This document shows positions 16,795-25,860 of a stretch of DNA of 64,000 bases, piece after piece. Below the pieces are notes generated by a model. It worked only from the letters and a program-made list of their open reading frames with translations. It had not been told where the DNA came from and did not search any database. Location: contig NZ_CP170633.1 in NCBI RefSeq assembly GCF_042932805.1, positions 3,844,001 to 3,908,000 on the forward strand, in the 5' to 3' direction. Within the stretch, counting starts at the first letter, position 1. Each line of letters starts with the position of its first letter. Source of the stretch: Ascidiaceihabitans sp029251465. GTDB lineage: Bacteria > Pseudomonadota > Alphaproteobacteria > Rhodobacterales > Rhodobacteraceae. The position numbers and the translations under genes were made by a program.

Positions 16795-17607
16795 GTGCGT
16801 CGCTGGATGTCTCTTTCTATCATGGTGATTGTCGTTACGTCTGCCGCTTTTGCGCAGGACGCGCGCTTGCGCCGCTTGGACACGGGCGATGATGGCCGCG
16901 CCTGGGAAGCCGTCGGGCGGCTCGACATTGGCGGTTCCGGATTTTGCACAGGTGCGCTGATTGCGCCCAATTTGGTGCTGACCGCAGGACACTGTTTGTT
17001 CGACAAAGACACCAACGAACGCATCGATCCCGTCTCCATCGAATTTCTTGCGGGTTGGCGCAATGGCCGCGCGTCTGCCTACCGCAATGTGCGCCGCGCT
17101 GTTGTGCATCCTGAGTACATTTTTGACGGCGAAGTATCGTCAGAACGGGTGCGCAATGATCTGGCGTTGCTCGAACTTGAACGCCCCATTCGCAACACAA
17201 CGATCACCCCATTTGGAACAGCAGCCCGCCCGCGCAAAGGCGATCAGGTTGGTGTCGTCAGCTACGCCAAAGACCGCTCAGACGCCCCGTCCTTACAAGA
17301 AGTCTGCACCGTTCTGGCCCGCCAAGACGGCGTTTTGGTCACGTCATGTTCGGTCGATTTCGGATCGTCGGGCGCGCCAATTTTCACGATGGAAAACGGC
17401 GCGGCACACATCGTTTCGATCGTGTCCGCCAAGGCTGAAGTCGACGGCGACAAGGTATCGCTCGGGACCGGATTAGGCGCGCCGCTGGCCAGATTGCAGG
17501 CCGAAATGGTTGCTGGAAAAGGCGTGTTTCAGAAGGTGGCAAAGACACCTCGGGTGGGCGTCAACGGCGCACGCCACGACACGGGCGCAAAGTTCATCAA
17601 ACCATGA
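16795..17607 (+). CDS. Secreted trypsin-like (V8-type) serine protease, copy 1
   Basis: A 270-residue protein. The GTG at 16795 has AAGGA seven bases upstream and gives a signal peptide beginning MRRWMSLSIMVIVV and ending at AFAQ. The catalytic histidine is in LVLTAGHCLFD, the aspartate in VRNDLALLELERP and the serine in DFGSSGAPIF. The serine motif GSSGAP resembles V8-like glutamyl proteases more than trypsin (GDSGGP). A paralogue follows with a four-base overlap. The substrate is unknown. Confidence 0.87.
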   Translation: MRRWMSLSIMVIVVTSAAFAQDARLRRLDTGDDGRAWEAVGRLDIGGSGFCTGALIAPNLVLTAGHCLFDKDTNERIDPVSIEFLAGWRNGRASAYRNVRRAVVHPEYIFDGEVSSERVRNDLALLELERPIRNTTITPFGTAARPRKGDQVGVVSYAKDRSDAPSLQEVCTVLARQDGVLVTSCSVDFGSSGAPIFTMENGAAHIVSIVSAKAEVDGDKVSLGTGLGAPLARLQAEMVAGKGVFQKVAKTPRVGVNGARHDTGAKFIKP

Positions 17608-18419
17608 TGCGGTTTGGCCTAGCTGTTCTTTTGTGCCTGCTTGGCGTCACCGCACAGGCACAAACCACTGATTTAAAACGTTTAGGTACCGAAAACGAAG
17701 CGTTAAATTGGCAGGCGGTTGGCCGTCTGGAACTGGCGGGTCGTGGATTTTGCACCGCAACATTGATCGCGCCAGACACGGTTTTGACGGCCGCACATTG
17801 CGTTTACGACAGCGCCACGGGGCGTGCGCACGGCGCGGAAAACCTCGTTTTTCGGGCGGGTTTGCGCGAAGGCCAAGCCGCCGCCGTTCGCGGTATTTCG
17901 AAACTGGTCGCCCATCCCGGGTTTGATCCGAACGGCCCGATGAACATGCAAAACGTGTCACATGACGTCGCACTTTTGCGTCTGGCTGACCCGATCCCAA
18001 GTTCGGAACTGAACTGGTTCGCCCTGCACAACGACAGGGTCACGACAGGTCCCGTCAGCGTCGTTTCCTACGGCAAAGGGCGCGCCGATGCCCAGTCGCG
18101 CCAACGCGAATGTCAGATGTTGGAACGTCAAAATGACGTGCTGGCGTTCGATTGCGATGTGACGTTTGGATCCTCCGGCGCGCCGGTGTTTTCGCATCTG
18201 AACGGGCGGGGTCGCGTGGTGTCTGTGATCAGCGGGATGACGATGCACAACGGCAAAAAGATCGCGCTTGGCATGTATTTGCCGCCTTTGGTGGCCGAAT
18301 TGAAAACGATCCTGCGCACCGGATCAGGCCCTAAACCCATAGCGCGTATCAGACGTCTCAGTGTCGGATCAGGCAACGCCACGACAGGCGCAAAATTCGT
18401 CAAAGCGCCGGGGTCCTGA
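17604..18419 (+). CDS. Secreted trypsin-like (V8-type) serine protease, copy 2
   Basis: A 271-residue protein arising from tandem duplication of the preceding gene. It starts at ATGATG inside the upstream stop and has a signal peptide (MRFGLAVLLCLLGVTAQAQ). The triad is complete: TVLTAAHCVYD, SHDVALLRLADP and DVTFGSSGAPVF. The two copies share the pattern LxRLxTxxxxxxWxAVGRL after the signal peptide and the same C-terminal NxATTGAKFVK-like tail, also present in copy 1. They should be secreted together. Confidence 0.87.
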   Translation: MMRFGLAVLLCLLGVTAQAQTTDLKRLGTENEALNWQAVGRLELAGRGFCTATLIAPDTVLTAAHCVYDSATGRAHGAENLVFRAGLREGQAAAVRGISKLVAHPGFDPNGPMNMQNVSHDVALLRLADPIPSSELNWFALHNDRVTTGPVSVVSYGKGRADAQSRQRECQMLERQNDVLAFDCDVTFGSSGAPVFSHLNGRGRVVSVISGMTMHNGKKIALGMYLPPLVAELKTILRTGSGPKPIARIRRLSVGSGNATTGAKFVKAPGS

Positions 18420-18437
18420 GAGCGTTTTCGCCTAGGT

Positions 18438-18466
18438 CTTGAACTGCAAAAAATCCTTCCCACATC
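18438..18466 (+). promoter_or_regulatory. Candidate heat-shock (RpoH) promoter for hsp20
   Basis: CTTGAA at 18438-18443 is followed after 15 bases by CCCACATC, close to the RpoH pattern CTTGAA...CCCCATNT. It lies about 105 bases upstream of the hsp20 ATG. The fit of the -10 is imperfect. Confidence 0.45.
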
Positions 18467-18567
18467 ATACTCATCGGTATGCCTGATTAGGGTGCCGACA
18501 CCAAAATGGCCTGTCCGATCAGGAGGGTCCGAACGTAAAATTGCTCATGAATGAGGATGATAAACCT

Positions 18568-19035
18568 ATGCGAACACTAGATTTTGCACCGCTGTACCGC
18601 GCCACTGTTGGCTTTGACCAAATCGCAGACCTGATGGATCGGGTCCTGACGAATGAAGGCGCGCAAAACAGCTACCCCCCGTATAATATCGAGAAAACGG
18701 ACGATGATACGTACCGTATTTCGATCGCAGTCGCCGGTTTTGGAGAGGCTGATCTGAACGTCGAAGTCCGCGAAAATGCGCTGATTGTGACGGCCAAAAA
18801 AGCTGACGAAGAAGCCGCGAAAAAGTTCCTGCATCGTGGCATTGCCACCCGTGCGTTCGAGCGGCGTTTTCATCTGGCCGACCATGTTCGTGTGACCGGC
18901 GCGGCCCACGCGGACGGCATGCTGCACATCGATCTGTCACGCGAAGTGCCCGAGGCGCTGAAACCGCGTCGCATCCAGATTGCAGGTCAAAAGGCGATCC
19001 AAACAGACGTGGTTGACGCCAAAGCCGTGAACTAA
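18568..19035 (+). CDS. Hsp20/alpha-crystallin small heat-shock protein
   Basis: A 155-residue IbpA-like chaperone that holds unfolding proteins. It starts MRTLDFAPLYRATVGFDQIA; the alpha-crystallin domain runs from about residue 38 (YNIEKTDDDTYRISIAVAGF) to the GMLHIDLSREVPE strand, followed by the PRRIQI tail (I-x-I motif). GAGGAT nine bases upstream supports the ATG at 18568, though in-frame TTG 18541 and ATG 18547 lie upstream. A heat-shock promoter candidate precedes it and a strong terminator follows. Confidence 0.95.
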   Translation: MRTLDFAPLYRATVGFDQIADLMDRVLTNEGAQNSYPPYNIEKTDDDTYRISIAVAGFGEADLNVEVRENALIVTAKKADEEAAKKFLHRGIATRAFERRFHLADHVRVTGAAHADGMLHIDLSREVPEALKPRRIQIAGQKAIQTDVVDAKAVN

Positions 19036-19056
19036 CCCTCGTACCTTAACGATCTC

Positions 19057-19091
19057 AAAGGCCCCAAGTTCCCTCCCGGCTTGGGGCCTTT
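19057..19091 (+). terminator. Rho-independent terminator between hsp20 and the AbrB-type gene
   Basis: A perfect 12-bp inverted repeat, AAAGGCCCCAAG at 19057-19068 with its complement at 19080-19091, has an 11-base loop and is followed by TATTTT. It ends hsp20 transcripts. The stop codon of the convergent gene (19090) lies within the right arm, so the hairpin may serve both strands. Confidence 0.9.
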
Positions 19092-20133
19092 ATTTTGTCC
19101 GTTGTGACGCGCGTGCGAACAGCAACGGCACCAGCACCGACAGCACCAGTAACCGCGCCAAATGGCACGCCGCGACAAAGCCGGGGGTGATGCCCAACGC
19201 CACGCTCATCGCGACCATGGTTTCTAATCCGCCCGGCGCAAAGGCGATCATCAGGTGTTGGATTGGCAGGCCAAGCGCCCATGCGGTTGCGATGGCAAAC
19301 CCGAACGCGATTGTCGCCGTGATCAGGGTCGCAAGCGTGCCGACCCAAGCCGAGCGGCGCAAATCCGACAGGCTGACATTGCCAAAACGGGTGCCGATCA
19401 GCGTGCCCAAAATGACGAACGCGGGCAGCGCCATTTGATTGGGGACTTGCCCCGGGGTGACGTCAAACCCGTGCCCGATCATCGACACCAACATGGCCCC
19501 GATCAGCAAGGGTGCCGGTACGCGCAAACGGTTCAAAACCAGGCTGGCGAGATAGGCCAAGACGGCCAAAACCGCGATCATCCACAGCGCCATCGGGGTG
19601 CCTGTTGCGCCAAAAGTTGTCGGGGCATCGATGCCCATCGCAACGGCCGCCAGCGGCGTCAGCAAAGTCAGCGCCAGCAGCCGGATCGACTGCACAATCG
19701 CGATGCGCTGCACGTCCAGATCGTATTGCGTGCTGATGCTTAGAACAAAGCTGAGGTGACCGGGCGAGGCCGCCAAAAGCCCGCTTTGCGCATCAAAACC
19801 AAAGACCCGCTCCAACAGGCGCCACACCACCAGCATCGCAAGGATCGTGGACAGCGAAAGCGCCAGAAACACCAGTGGCAAACGCAGCAGCATCTGCGTG
19901 GTTTCCGCCGTCATGCCCGCCCCGATACTGATGCCCAGCACCACAAAAGCGATGTCGCGCAGCAACCCCGAAAGGGCAATTTTCATACCCCCAAGACCGG
20001 CAATGCTGACGGCCAAAGCGGGACCTGTCAGTTCGGGAATGGGAAAGGACAACAGCCGCGCCACCAACATGCCCAGCACACCAACGCCCAGTGTTCTGAG
20101 CGTGACCAGGGCGGAGGGTGGCAGCGCGACCAA
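19090..20133 (-). CDS. AbrB-family membrane protein (putative transporter)
   Basis: A 347-residue protein with about ten hydrophobic helices arranged as two similar halves, as in the AbrB/COG3180 family (sometimes mislabelled ammonia monooxygenase). Each half has a family-type helix: LLAASPGHLSFVLSISTQYD in the first and LMIAFAPGGLETMVAMSVAL in the second. The function is not established. It follows gabD on the minus strand after five bases, so the two may be co-transcribed, and it could move a related organic acid. Confidence 0.83.
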   Translation of the reverse strand: MVALPPSALVTLRTLGVGVLGMLVARLLSFPIPELTGPALAVSIAGLGGMKIALSGLLRDIAFVVLGISIGAGMTAETTQMLLRLPLVFLALSLSTILAMLVVWRLLERVFGFDAQSGLLAASPGHLSFVLSISTQYDLDVQRIAIVQSIRLLALTLLTPLAAVAMGIDAPTTFGATGTPMALWMIAVLAVLAYLASLVLNRLRVPAPLLIGAMLVSMIGHGFDVTPGQVPNQMALPAFVILGTLIGTRFGNVSLSDLRRSAWVGTLATLITATIAFGFAIATAWALGLPIQHLMIAFAPGGLETMVAMSVALGITPGFVAACHLARLLVLSVLVPLLFARASQRTK

Positions 20134-20138
20134 GTGGC

Positions 20139-21614
20139 TTAGACCGACATGCAGATGTATTTCATCTCGAGGAATTCCTCGATGCCGTGGTGGCTGCCTT
20201 CGCGGCCCAGACCCGATTGTTTGATGCCACCGAACGGGGCGACTTCGGTGCTGATGATGCCGGTGTTGACGCCAACGATGCCGTACTCCAGTGCCTCGGA
20301 CACCTTGTAAACGCGGCTGAGATCCTTGGCGTAAAAGTAGGCGGCCAAACCAAAGATCGTGTCGTTTGCCATGGCGATCACGTCGTCAACGTCGTCGAAT
20401 TTGAACAGCGGCGCGAGCGGGCCAAACGTCTCTTCTTGGGCGACTTTCATGTCTTGGGTGACGCCGGTGACGATGGTGGGTTGCAAGAAACTGCCGCCCA
20501 ATGAGTGCGGTTCGCCGCCGGTCAGGATTGATCCGCCATTGTTCAGAATATCGGTCATGTGGTCTTGGACTTTTTCGACGGCTTTGGTCGAAATCAGCGG
20601 GCCGGTTGTGACACCATCCTCGAACCCGTCGCCGACAGTCAGCGCCTCGACCGCGACCTTTAGTTTGGCGGCAAATGCGTCGTACACGCCGGCCTGCACG
20701 TAGATGCGGTTGGCGCAGACGCAGGTTTGGCCCGCGTTGCGGAATTTGCACATCATGGCACCCGCGACGGCGTCGTCCAGATCGGCGTCATCGAACACGA
20801 TGAACGGCGCATTCCCGCCCAGTTCCATGGAACATTTCATGACTTGGTCGGCGGCTTGCTTCAGCAAGATGCGACCGACTTGGGTCGATCCTGTGAACGT
20901 CAACTTGCGCACCGCGTGATTTTCGCAGAATTCTTTGCCCGTCTCGGACGCATCGGACGTCGTGACGACTTGGAACACACCGGCTGGAAAACCCGCGCGT
21001 TCCGCCAGCACCGCGATGGCTGTTGCTGACAGCGGCGTCAATTCGGCGGGGCGCGCGATGAATGCACAGCCAGCGGCCAGAGCCGGTGCGGCCTTGCGCG
21101 TGATCATCGCGTTCGGGAAATTCCACGGCGTGATCGATGCGGCAACACCGATGGGTTGTTTCAACACGGTGATGCGCGCGTTGCGCAAATGGCCCGGAAT
21201 AGTCTCGCCGTAGACGCGTTTGGCTTCTTCGGCAAAGAATTCAATGAACGAGGCACCGTAGGCGATTTCGCCCTTGGCCTCGGCCAGTGGTTTGCCTTGT
21301 TCAGCGGTCAGGATTATGCCCAGATCGTCCTGGTTTTCCATCATCAGATTGAACCATTTGCGCAAAACTGCGCCGCGTTCTTTGCCCGTCCAGTGTGCCC
21401 ATTCTTTTTGGGCAACTTCGGCCTGCGCGATGGCCCCGGCCAACTGTGCGCGGCTAAGGTCGGCGACCTGCGCAATCACGTCACCGCGGGCCGGATTGGT
21501 CACGTCAAACGTGCCTTTGTCACCGTCCACAAAGCCCGACCCGATGTAGGCGCGGGGTTCCAGCAGGCTAGGGTCGTTAAGCATGGATTTCAGGTTTGTG
21601 GCTGTATCGAGCAT
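20139..21614 (-). CDS. gabD: NAD(P)-dependent succinate-semialdehyde dehydrogenase
   Basis: A 491-residue aldehyde dehydrogenase. Near residue 150 is the NAD-site PWNFPNAMITRKAAPALAAG. The glutamate lies in MELGGNAPFIVFDDADLD and the catalytic cysteine in FRNAGQTCVCANRIYVQ. The closing region (QEETFGPLAPLF; PFGGIKQSGLGREGSHHGIE) matches GabD. It would oxidise succinate semialdehyde from GABA or polyamine breakdown to succinate. I chose ATG 21614, which has GGAC just upstream; the frame continues 14 residues further without support. Confidence 0.92.
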   Translation of the reverse strand: MLDTATNLKSMLNDPSLLEPRAYIGSGFVDGDKGTFDVTNPARGDVIAQVADLSRAQLAGAIAQAEVAQKEWAHWTGKERGAVLRKWFNLMMENQDDLGIILTAEQGKPLAEAKGEIAYGASFIEFFAEEAKRVYGETIPGHLRNARITVLKQPIGVAASITPWNFPNAMITRKAAPALAAGCAFIARPAELTPLSATAIAVLAERAGFPAGVFQVVTTSDASETGKEFCENHAVRKLTFTGSTQVGRILLKQAADQVMKCSMELGGNAPFIVFDDADLDDAVAGAMMCKFRNAGQTCVCANRIYVQAGVYDAFAAKLKVAVEALTVGDGFEDGVTTGPLISTKAVEKVQDHMTDILNNGGSILTGGEPHSLGGSFLQPTIVTGVTQDMKVAQEETFGPLAPLFKFDDVDDVIAMANDTIFGLAAYFYAKDLSRVYKVSEALEYGIVGVNTGIISTEVAPFGGIKQSGLGREGSHHGIEEFLEMKYICMSV

Positions 21615-21808
21615 GGGATGTCCTTTGCGGCAATGTGTTGGGGAAACCCAAAGCAAGGAATTGACGATTTGTCCAGTGTGACGGGAATTGCTTGACCCAA
21701 ATGCACAGTTGGTTCTAAGGCTGGATGCACCTGCCCGATGGCGTCGCGCGGGGGTATCATAAATCTATGTCCTGAACGCCGGGACCTTTCTGAAAAGGAG
21801 GGTCTGAC

Positions 21809-23017
21809 TTGACCTCACGTCCAAATTTCCACCGTTTCCACAACGGGCAAAAAGCCCCGTTGCAGTTTTCCGTTGCCGAATACGAAGGCCGCGTTGCAGG
21901 CTTGCGTGCGCGGATGGCCGCCCTCGGGTGCAGCGCCGCAGTGCTGACATCGATGCACAACGTGTCCTATTATTCGGGCTTTACCTACTGCGCGTTCGGG
22001 CGGCCCTACGCGCTGGTTGTCACTGAAACCGAATGCGTCAGCATCAGCGCTGGCATTGATGCGGGCCAGCCGTGGCGCCGTTCGTGGTGCGACAACATCA
22101 CCTACACAGACTGGGTGCGCGACAACTATTGGCGGGCGATTTTGTCGGTCACAGGGGCCGGTGCGGTTGTTGGCTACGAAAGCGACCACATCAGCCTGCT
22201 GCAAATGGCCAAGCTGGACGGGTTCCTTGCGCCTGCGTCCAAGGTCGATCTGTACGAGACGACGATGCTGCAACGGATGCACAAATCCGAGGCTGAAATC
22301 ACGCTGATCCGCGCCGGCGCTGCGGTTGCTGACGTGGGCGGCTACGCGGTGCGCGACGCGATCAAAGTCGGTGCTCGTGAAATTGACGTGGCGATGGCGG
22401 GGCGGGACGCGATGGAGGCCGAGATTGCATCGATGTTCCCGGACGCGGAATACCGCGACACGTGGGTCTGGTTCCAGTCCGGCATCAACACCGACGGCGC
22501 GCACAACCCCGTCACCGCGCGCAAATTGCAGCGCGGCGATATTTTGTCGCTGAACACGTTCCCGATGATTTCCGGTTACTACACGGCGCTGGAACGGACG
22601 CTGTTTGTGCAAGAGGTCGATGACGCCAGCCGCGCGATTTGGGAGGCCAACATCGGAGCCCATGAGCTGGGCATGTCGCTGCTGAAACCGGGGGCAAGCT
22701 GCGCTGAAGTCACCGCCGGCGTGAACACGTTCTTTGAGGAACGCGACCTGCTGCAATACCGCACCTTTGGCTACGGCCATTCGTTTGGCGTGCTGTCGCA
22801 CTACTACGGGCGCGAGGCGGGGCTGGAACTGCGCGAAGACATCGACACGGTGCTGGAACCCGGCATGGTGATTTCGATGGAGCCGATGCTGACGTTGCCG
22901 GAGGGCCAAGCGGGGGCGGGGGGCTACCGCGAGCACGACATTTTGGTGATCACCAAAGACGGGGCCGAAAACATCACGGGCTACCCCTACGGGCCGGACT
23001 TTAACGTGGTTGGCTAA
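21809..23017 (+). CDS. Creatinase (creatine amidinohydrolase)
   Basis: A 402-residue M24-fold enzyme that splits creatine into sarcosine and urea. The match with Pseudomonas-type creatinase is long and strong: FGRPYALVVTETECVSISA, TWVWFQSGINTDGAHNPVT-type region (catalytic histidine), FPMISGYYTALERTLF, TFGYGHSFGVLSHYYGREAG and EPGMVISMEPMLTLPEG. It lacks the metal ligands of true aminopeptidases, as creatinases do. The start is TTG with a strong AAGGAGGG in front. No sarcosine oxidase or creatininase gene is nearby. Confidence 0.9.
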   Translation: MTSRPNFHRFHNGQKAPLQFSVAEYEGRVAGLRARMAALGCSAAVLTSMHNVSYYSGFTYCAFGRPYALVVTETECVSISAGIDAGQPWRRSWCDNITYTDWVRDNYWRAILSVTGAGAVVGYESDHISLLQMAKLDGFLAPASKVDLYETTMLQRMHKSEAEITLIRAGAAVADVGGYAVRDAIKVGAREIDVAMAGRDAMEAEIASMFPDAEYRDTWVWFQSGINTDGAHNPVTARKLQRGDILSLNTFPMISGYYTALERTLFVQEVDDASRAIWEANIGAHELGMSLLKPGASCAEVTAGVNTFFEERDLLQYRTFGYGHSFGVLSHYYGREAGLELREDIDTVLEPGMVISMEPMLTLPEGQAGAGGYREHDILVITKDGAENITGYPYGPDFNVVG

Positions 23018-23074
23018 AACAACGGTGCGGCGCGTGATCCAAACGAGGCGCGTGCCGCGCCACACGATGTTTAC

Positions 23075-23092
23075 AAACGCCATCCGGCGTTT
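23075..23092 (+). terminator. Stem-loop after creatinase gene
   Basis: AAACGCC and GGCGTTT pair perfectly around a four-base loop, 58 bases beyond the creatinase stop. The following T content is weak (TTTGGTTTGG pattern), so termination may be only partial. The rest of the 250-base gap up to 23271 shows no coding sequence and should hold the promoter of the next operon. Confidence 0.5.
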
Positions 23093-23271
23093 GGTTTGGC
23101 GCTTGGGGTGGCGGGTCGGGATTTCCTGACCTTGCATCCCGCAGTGCCCCTTATTCCTTTTCAACCTTCCTTGATTTTGCAACACTTGTCGGGAAATTGG
23201 CTGTTGGGTGATGTAAATCGACTTAACATTGCCTATATGCTACGTAACAGTTTGAAAGACAGGAGAATTTG

Positions 23272-24348
23272 ATGGCGAATTTTGACGCGCAGGTACGGGA
23301 ATCCCAGACGCAGGTCGCTCAGGCGCAAAGCAAAATTGCGGAACTGACCAGCCGGATTGAAACGGCGCGCGCCAAAATGACGGCGGGTGACGAGGCGATG
23401 ATCGACATTGAAAACGCCTCGCTTGAGGATGTGCATGCCCACACCGACGTCATGAACGCCAACATCGCCGAGCTGATTATGGGGCTGGATGACGTGACAT
23501 CCGCGTTTTCCAAAGACTTTGACGAGATGCGCAACAAGACCGGTTGGGAAAGCATTGTTGGTATTTTTGCCAGCGCCAAGTCCGACAGCATGCGTCAAGA
23601 GCGTGTGCGCACCGCATCCATCGACGACAAGTTGCAGGACCTGATCAGCAAATCCGACGTGATCGTGCAACTGTTGACCGGACAGCTGGCGATGCTTGAG
23701 GAACAAAAGATCAAGGTCGAAACCAACCTGACCGAGACGCTGGACGAGCGTGAATTTACGGTTCAGGAATTGTCGGCGTTGCAGGCAGATATCCAAGCGA
23801 TGGATCCGAAAATCATCACGGTCGAGAACAAGATTTCGACCGAGCAAGATGCTGCTGCGCGCACCAAGCTGGAAACGGAATTGGCCGCATTGAACACCCA
23901 GTACAACGCGATGGTGCAGGACGAACAGGTCAAGCTGGCCAAGTCCCAAACGCTGGAACGCTACATCGAAAAGGGCAAGACCTGGATCGATTCATTGCAA
24001 AACCAGGCGGCGACGCAAATGGTGCTGATTAACAAGCTGGAAACCGACACCAAACAGCGTGTGGTTCTGTACGACGCGCTGACCAAATCGTTGAAAACCG
24101 CGCAGCAACAAGACGTCGCGCACCGCATCAACGAGATCGGCGTGCAGACCGATCAAGAGGCGCAAACCGCGATGGCCGCGATTGGGTCTGCCACCAACAA
24201 ACGCATGGCCGAAATGATGGAAGCGCACGAGGATCACATGGTCTTTGCCCGCGATGTGCTGGAGCAAAAGGCCAAGGCGGATGAACGCTTTGCCCGCCGG
24301 TTTGCCAAGATCATCGAGAAGCATGACAGCAACCAGTATGGTGGGTGA
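23272..24348 (+). CDS. Long coiled-coil protein, first gene of the AAA+ operon
   Basis: A 358-residue soluble, almost entirely helical protein with heptad patterns over residues 5-45 (QVRESQTQVAQAQSKIAELT), 110-190 and 200-350. No signal peptide or membrane segment is present. The part around LLTGQLAMLEEQKIKVETNL and LERYIEKGKTWIDSLQ faintly recalls TelA/YaaN-type toxic-anion resistance proteins, which I cannot confirm. It starts at an ATG with AGGAGAA upstream and opens an eight-gene unit that includes an AAA+ ATPase. It could be a filament former or an ATPase substrate, but this is inference. Confidence 0.82.
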   Translation: MANFDAQVRESQTQVAQAQSKIAELTSRIETARAKMTAGDEAMIDIENASLEDVHAHTDVMNANIAELIMGLDDVTSAFSKDFDEMRNKTGWESIVGIFASAKSDSMRQERVRTASIDDKLQDLISKSDVIVQLLTGQLAMLEEQKIKVETNLTETLDEREFTVQELSALQADIQAMDPKIITVENKISTEQDAAARTKLETELAALNTQYNAMVQDEQVKLAKSQTLERYIEKGKTWIDSLQNQAATQMVLINKLETDTKQRVVLYDALTKSLKTAQQQDVAHRINEIGVQTDQEAQTAMAAIGSATNKRMAEMMEAHEDHMVFARDVLEQKAKADERFARRFAKIIEKHDSNQYGG

Positions 24349-24734
24349 TGAGCAAAGCAGAAATAAGAACGGGCTGCATAACTGGTTTCCTGTTTGCCGC
24401 ATTATCGACAGTCATTTTTGTGCTGCCAATGCTGATGACTGGACAGAGTACGTTAACGATCAGCGGAGTTCTCGGCAAGAAAGTAACGGTTCTCGGCCCT
24501 GATTCTGATTTCCAAATGGGGCAGTTCTTGCTGCTCTTACCAGTAATTTTTACGGGTTTGTTTGGTGTGTTTTTTGGAATTCAATTTCGTCGGTCTCGGC
24601 AACTACAATTCCTAGGCGCTGCCAATCCTAATGCCCCGTTGCATTTGCGTGACCGCTATAACTTAAGGTTTTGGGACCGGGTCGTTTACCGATTGAACTC
24701 TGATGGCACAGATGCCCAAAGGATGCCTAAATAA
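24348..24734 (+). CDS. Small membrane protein, AT-rich, in the AAA+ operon
   Basis: A 128-residue protein with two clear transmembrane segments (near residues 10-30, GFLFAALSTVIFVLPMLM; and 60-80, LLLLPVIFTGLFGVFFG) and a basic cytosolic tail. Its start overlaps the preceding stop (TGATG). Base composition is clearly AT-richer than its neighbours: 60-base samples give 40% and 48% GC. No family is recognised. The composition suggests a later insertion into a conserved gene row. Confidence 0.75.
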   Translation: MSKAEIRTGCITGFLFAALSTVIFVLPMLMTGQSTLTISGVLGKKVTVLGPDSDFQMGQFLLLLPVIFTGLFGVFFGIQFRRSRQLQFLGAANPNAPLHLRDRYNLRFWDRVVYRLNSDGTDAQRMPK

Positions 24735-24736
24735 CG

Positions 24737-25849
24737 ATGTCGCAAACCGATAATTCAAACCTCAAGGACCTATTCGCCTCGCGCCGATATTTCCGCAAGT
24801 TCGAGGCGATCTTGCTCCACATGGCGCGGGTCGCAGGCGTGATGGAGGTCGAGGGGCAGTTGCGCCGCGATGAAGTCAATATCCTGACGCGCTATGCCTC
24901 GGCGTTGAACTTTACCTTTCGGGCGCTGAGCTACAAATACCTGCTGGTCGGGCGCGACACGGGGCGATATTTTGGATCGCTGAATATCGACACACGCGAG
25001 AGCGGGTTTCCGGCCTCAGACGAAATTCTGAGCATGGCGAATGACGCGCAACAGGCTGAACGGCACCTCGCGCAGATGCCCTCTGAGGCCGATTTGAAAT
25101 CGCAGATGGTTGGCGTGATTTTGGGCGAACGCAAAATCCCGACAAAGCTGCAATTCGCGCTGTCGCAACGGCTTTATTACGAGGAACTGCTGCGCGGTGA
25201 TCTGTTCTGGGCGCGCAATGATCCCGAAGCAATTTGGCAAGGCAACGACGACCAGCGCCGTAAGTTCCTGATCCATTGGGCGGTCTATGATTCCCAGATC
25301 AACCTGCCGGTGATCTACATGATGGAGCTGGAGGACACCGGCAAAGTCGCCCTGCCCAAGGACCAACGCCGCTGGCCCGAAGTGCAAGCGCATCTGATGG
25401 CGCAGGGGCTGGCGGGGCTGAAACTGATGACGATTGCCAAAGGCTTTGACGAGGATTTTGACGACCTGCATCCCAAACGGCTGCGCCGCTTTCACGTCGG
25501 TCCAATGTACTCGGACGCGTTCACCAAACAGTCCGGTCCGATGGCTGATGTGCTGTCGCAAGCGCGCGCGCCTGCGGGGCAAGACTGGGCGCTGGTTTGG
25601 ACCGAAGAAGAGCTGCAAAGCGAGCGTGTGATCGAGGAACGCCAAGGGTGGTTTTCAACGGTGGAGCGCGAAGTTTTTGCGCTGGATCCGTTCGCAGGAC
25701 GGGGCGCTGAAACCGGCGCAACCCGCATGGAACGCAGCATTATTTTGCCGCAACGTCCGTACCAAGCGCTCGAAGAATTGGACCCACCGGGGTTCGCGTC
25801 TGTGCGCAAGTTTGTGGTCAGCCCGCAGGGGCGTGTGCTGCGGTATTGA
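24737..25849 (+). CDS. Unknown 370-residue soluble protein in the AAA+ operon
   Basis: A soluble protein without signal peptide or membrane segment, rich in aromatic and charged residues. Visible stretches include FASRRYFRKFEAILLHMARV near the start, FALSQRLYYEELLRGDLFW near residue 145 and EERQGWFSTVEREVFALDPF near residue 300. No catalytic motif or known fold is recognised. It starts two bases after the AT-rich membrane gene and lies upstream of the AAA+ ATPase. A GAGTATTT-type 3' element follows its stop. Confidence 0.8.
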   Translation: MSQTDNSNLKDLFASRRYFRKFEAILLHMARVAGVMEVEGQLRRDEVNILTRYASALNFTFRALSYKYLLVGRDTGRYFGSLNIDTRESGFPASDEILSMANDAQQAERHLAQMPSEADLKSQMVGVILGERKIPTKLQFALSQRLYYEELLRGDLFWARNDPEAIWQGNDDQRRKFLIHWAVYDSQINLPVIYMMELEDTGKVALPKDQRRWPEVQAHLMAQGLAGLKLMTIAKGFDEDFDDLHPKRLRRFHVGPMYSDAFTKQSGPMADVLSQARAPAGQDWALVWTEEELQSERVIEERQGWFSTVEREVFALDPFAGRGAETGATRMERSIILPQRPYQALEELDPPGFASVRKFVVSPQGRVLRY

Positions 25850-25860
25850 GCGTGGAATTT

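Noticed and set aside
21815..23185. Minus-strand frame of 456 residues opposite creatinase
   Set aside because: It is a shadow of the creatinase gene: histidine- and arginine-rich, no ribosome site, no family motif.
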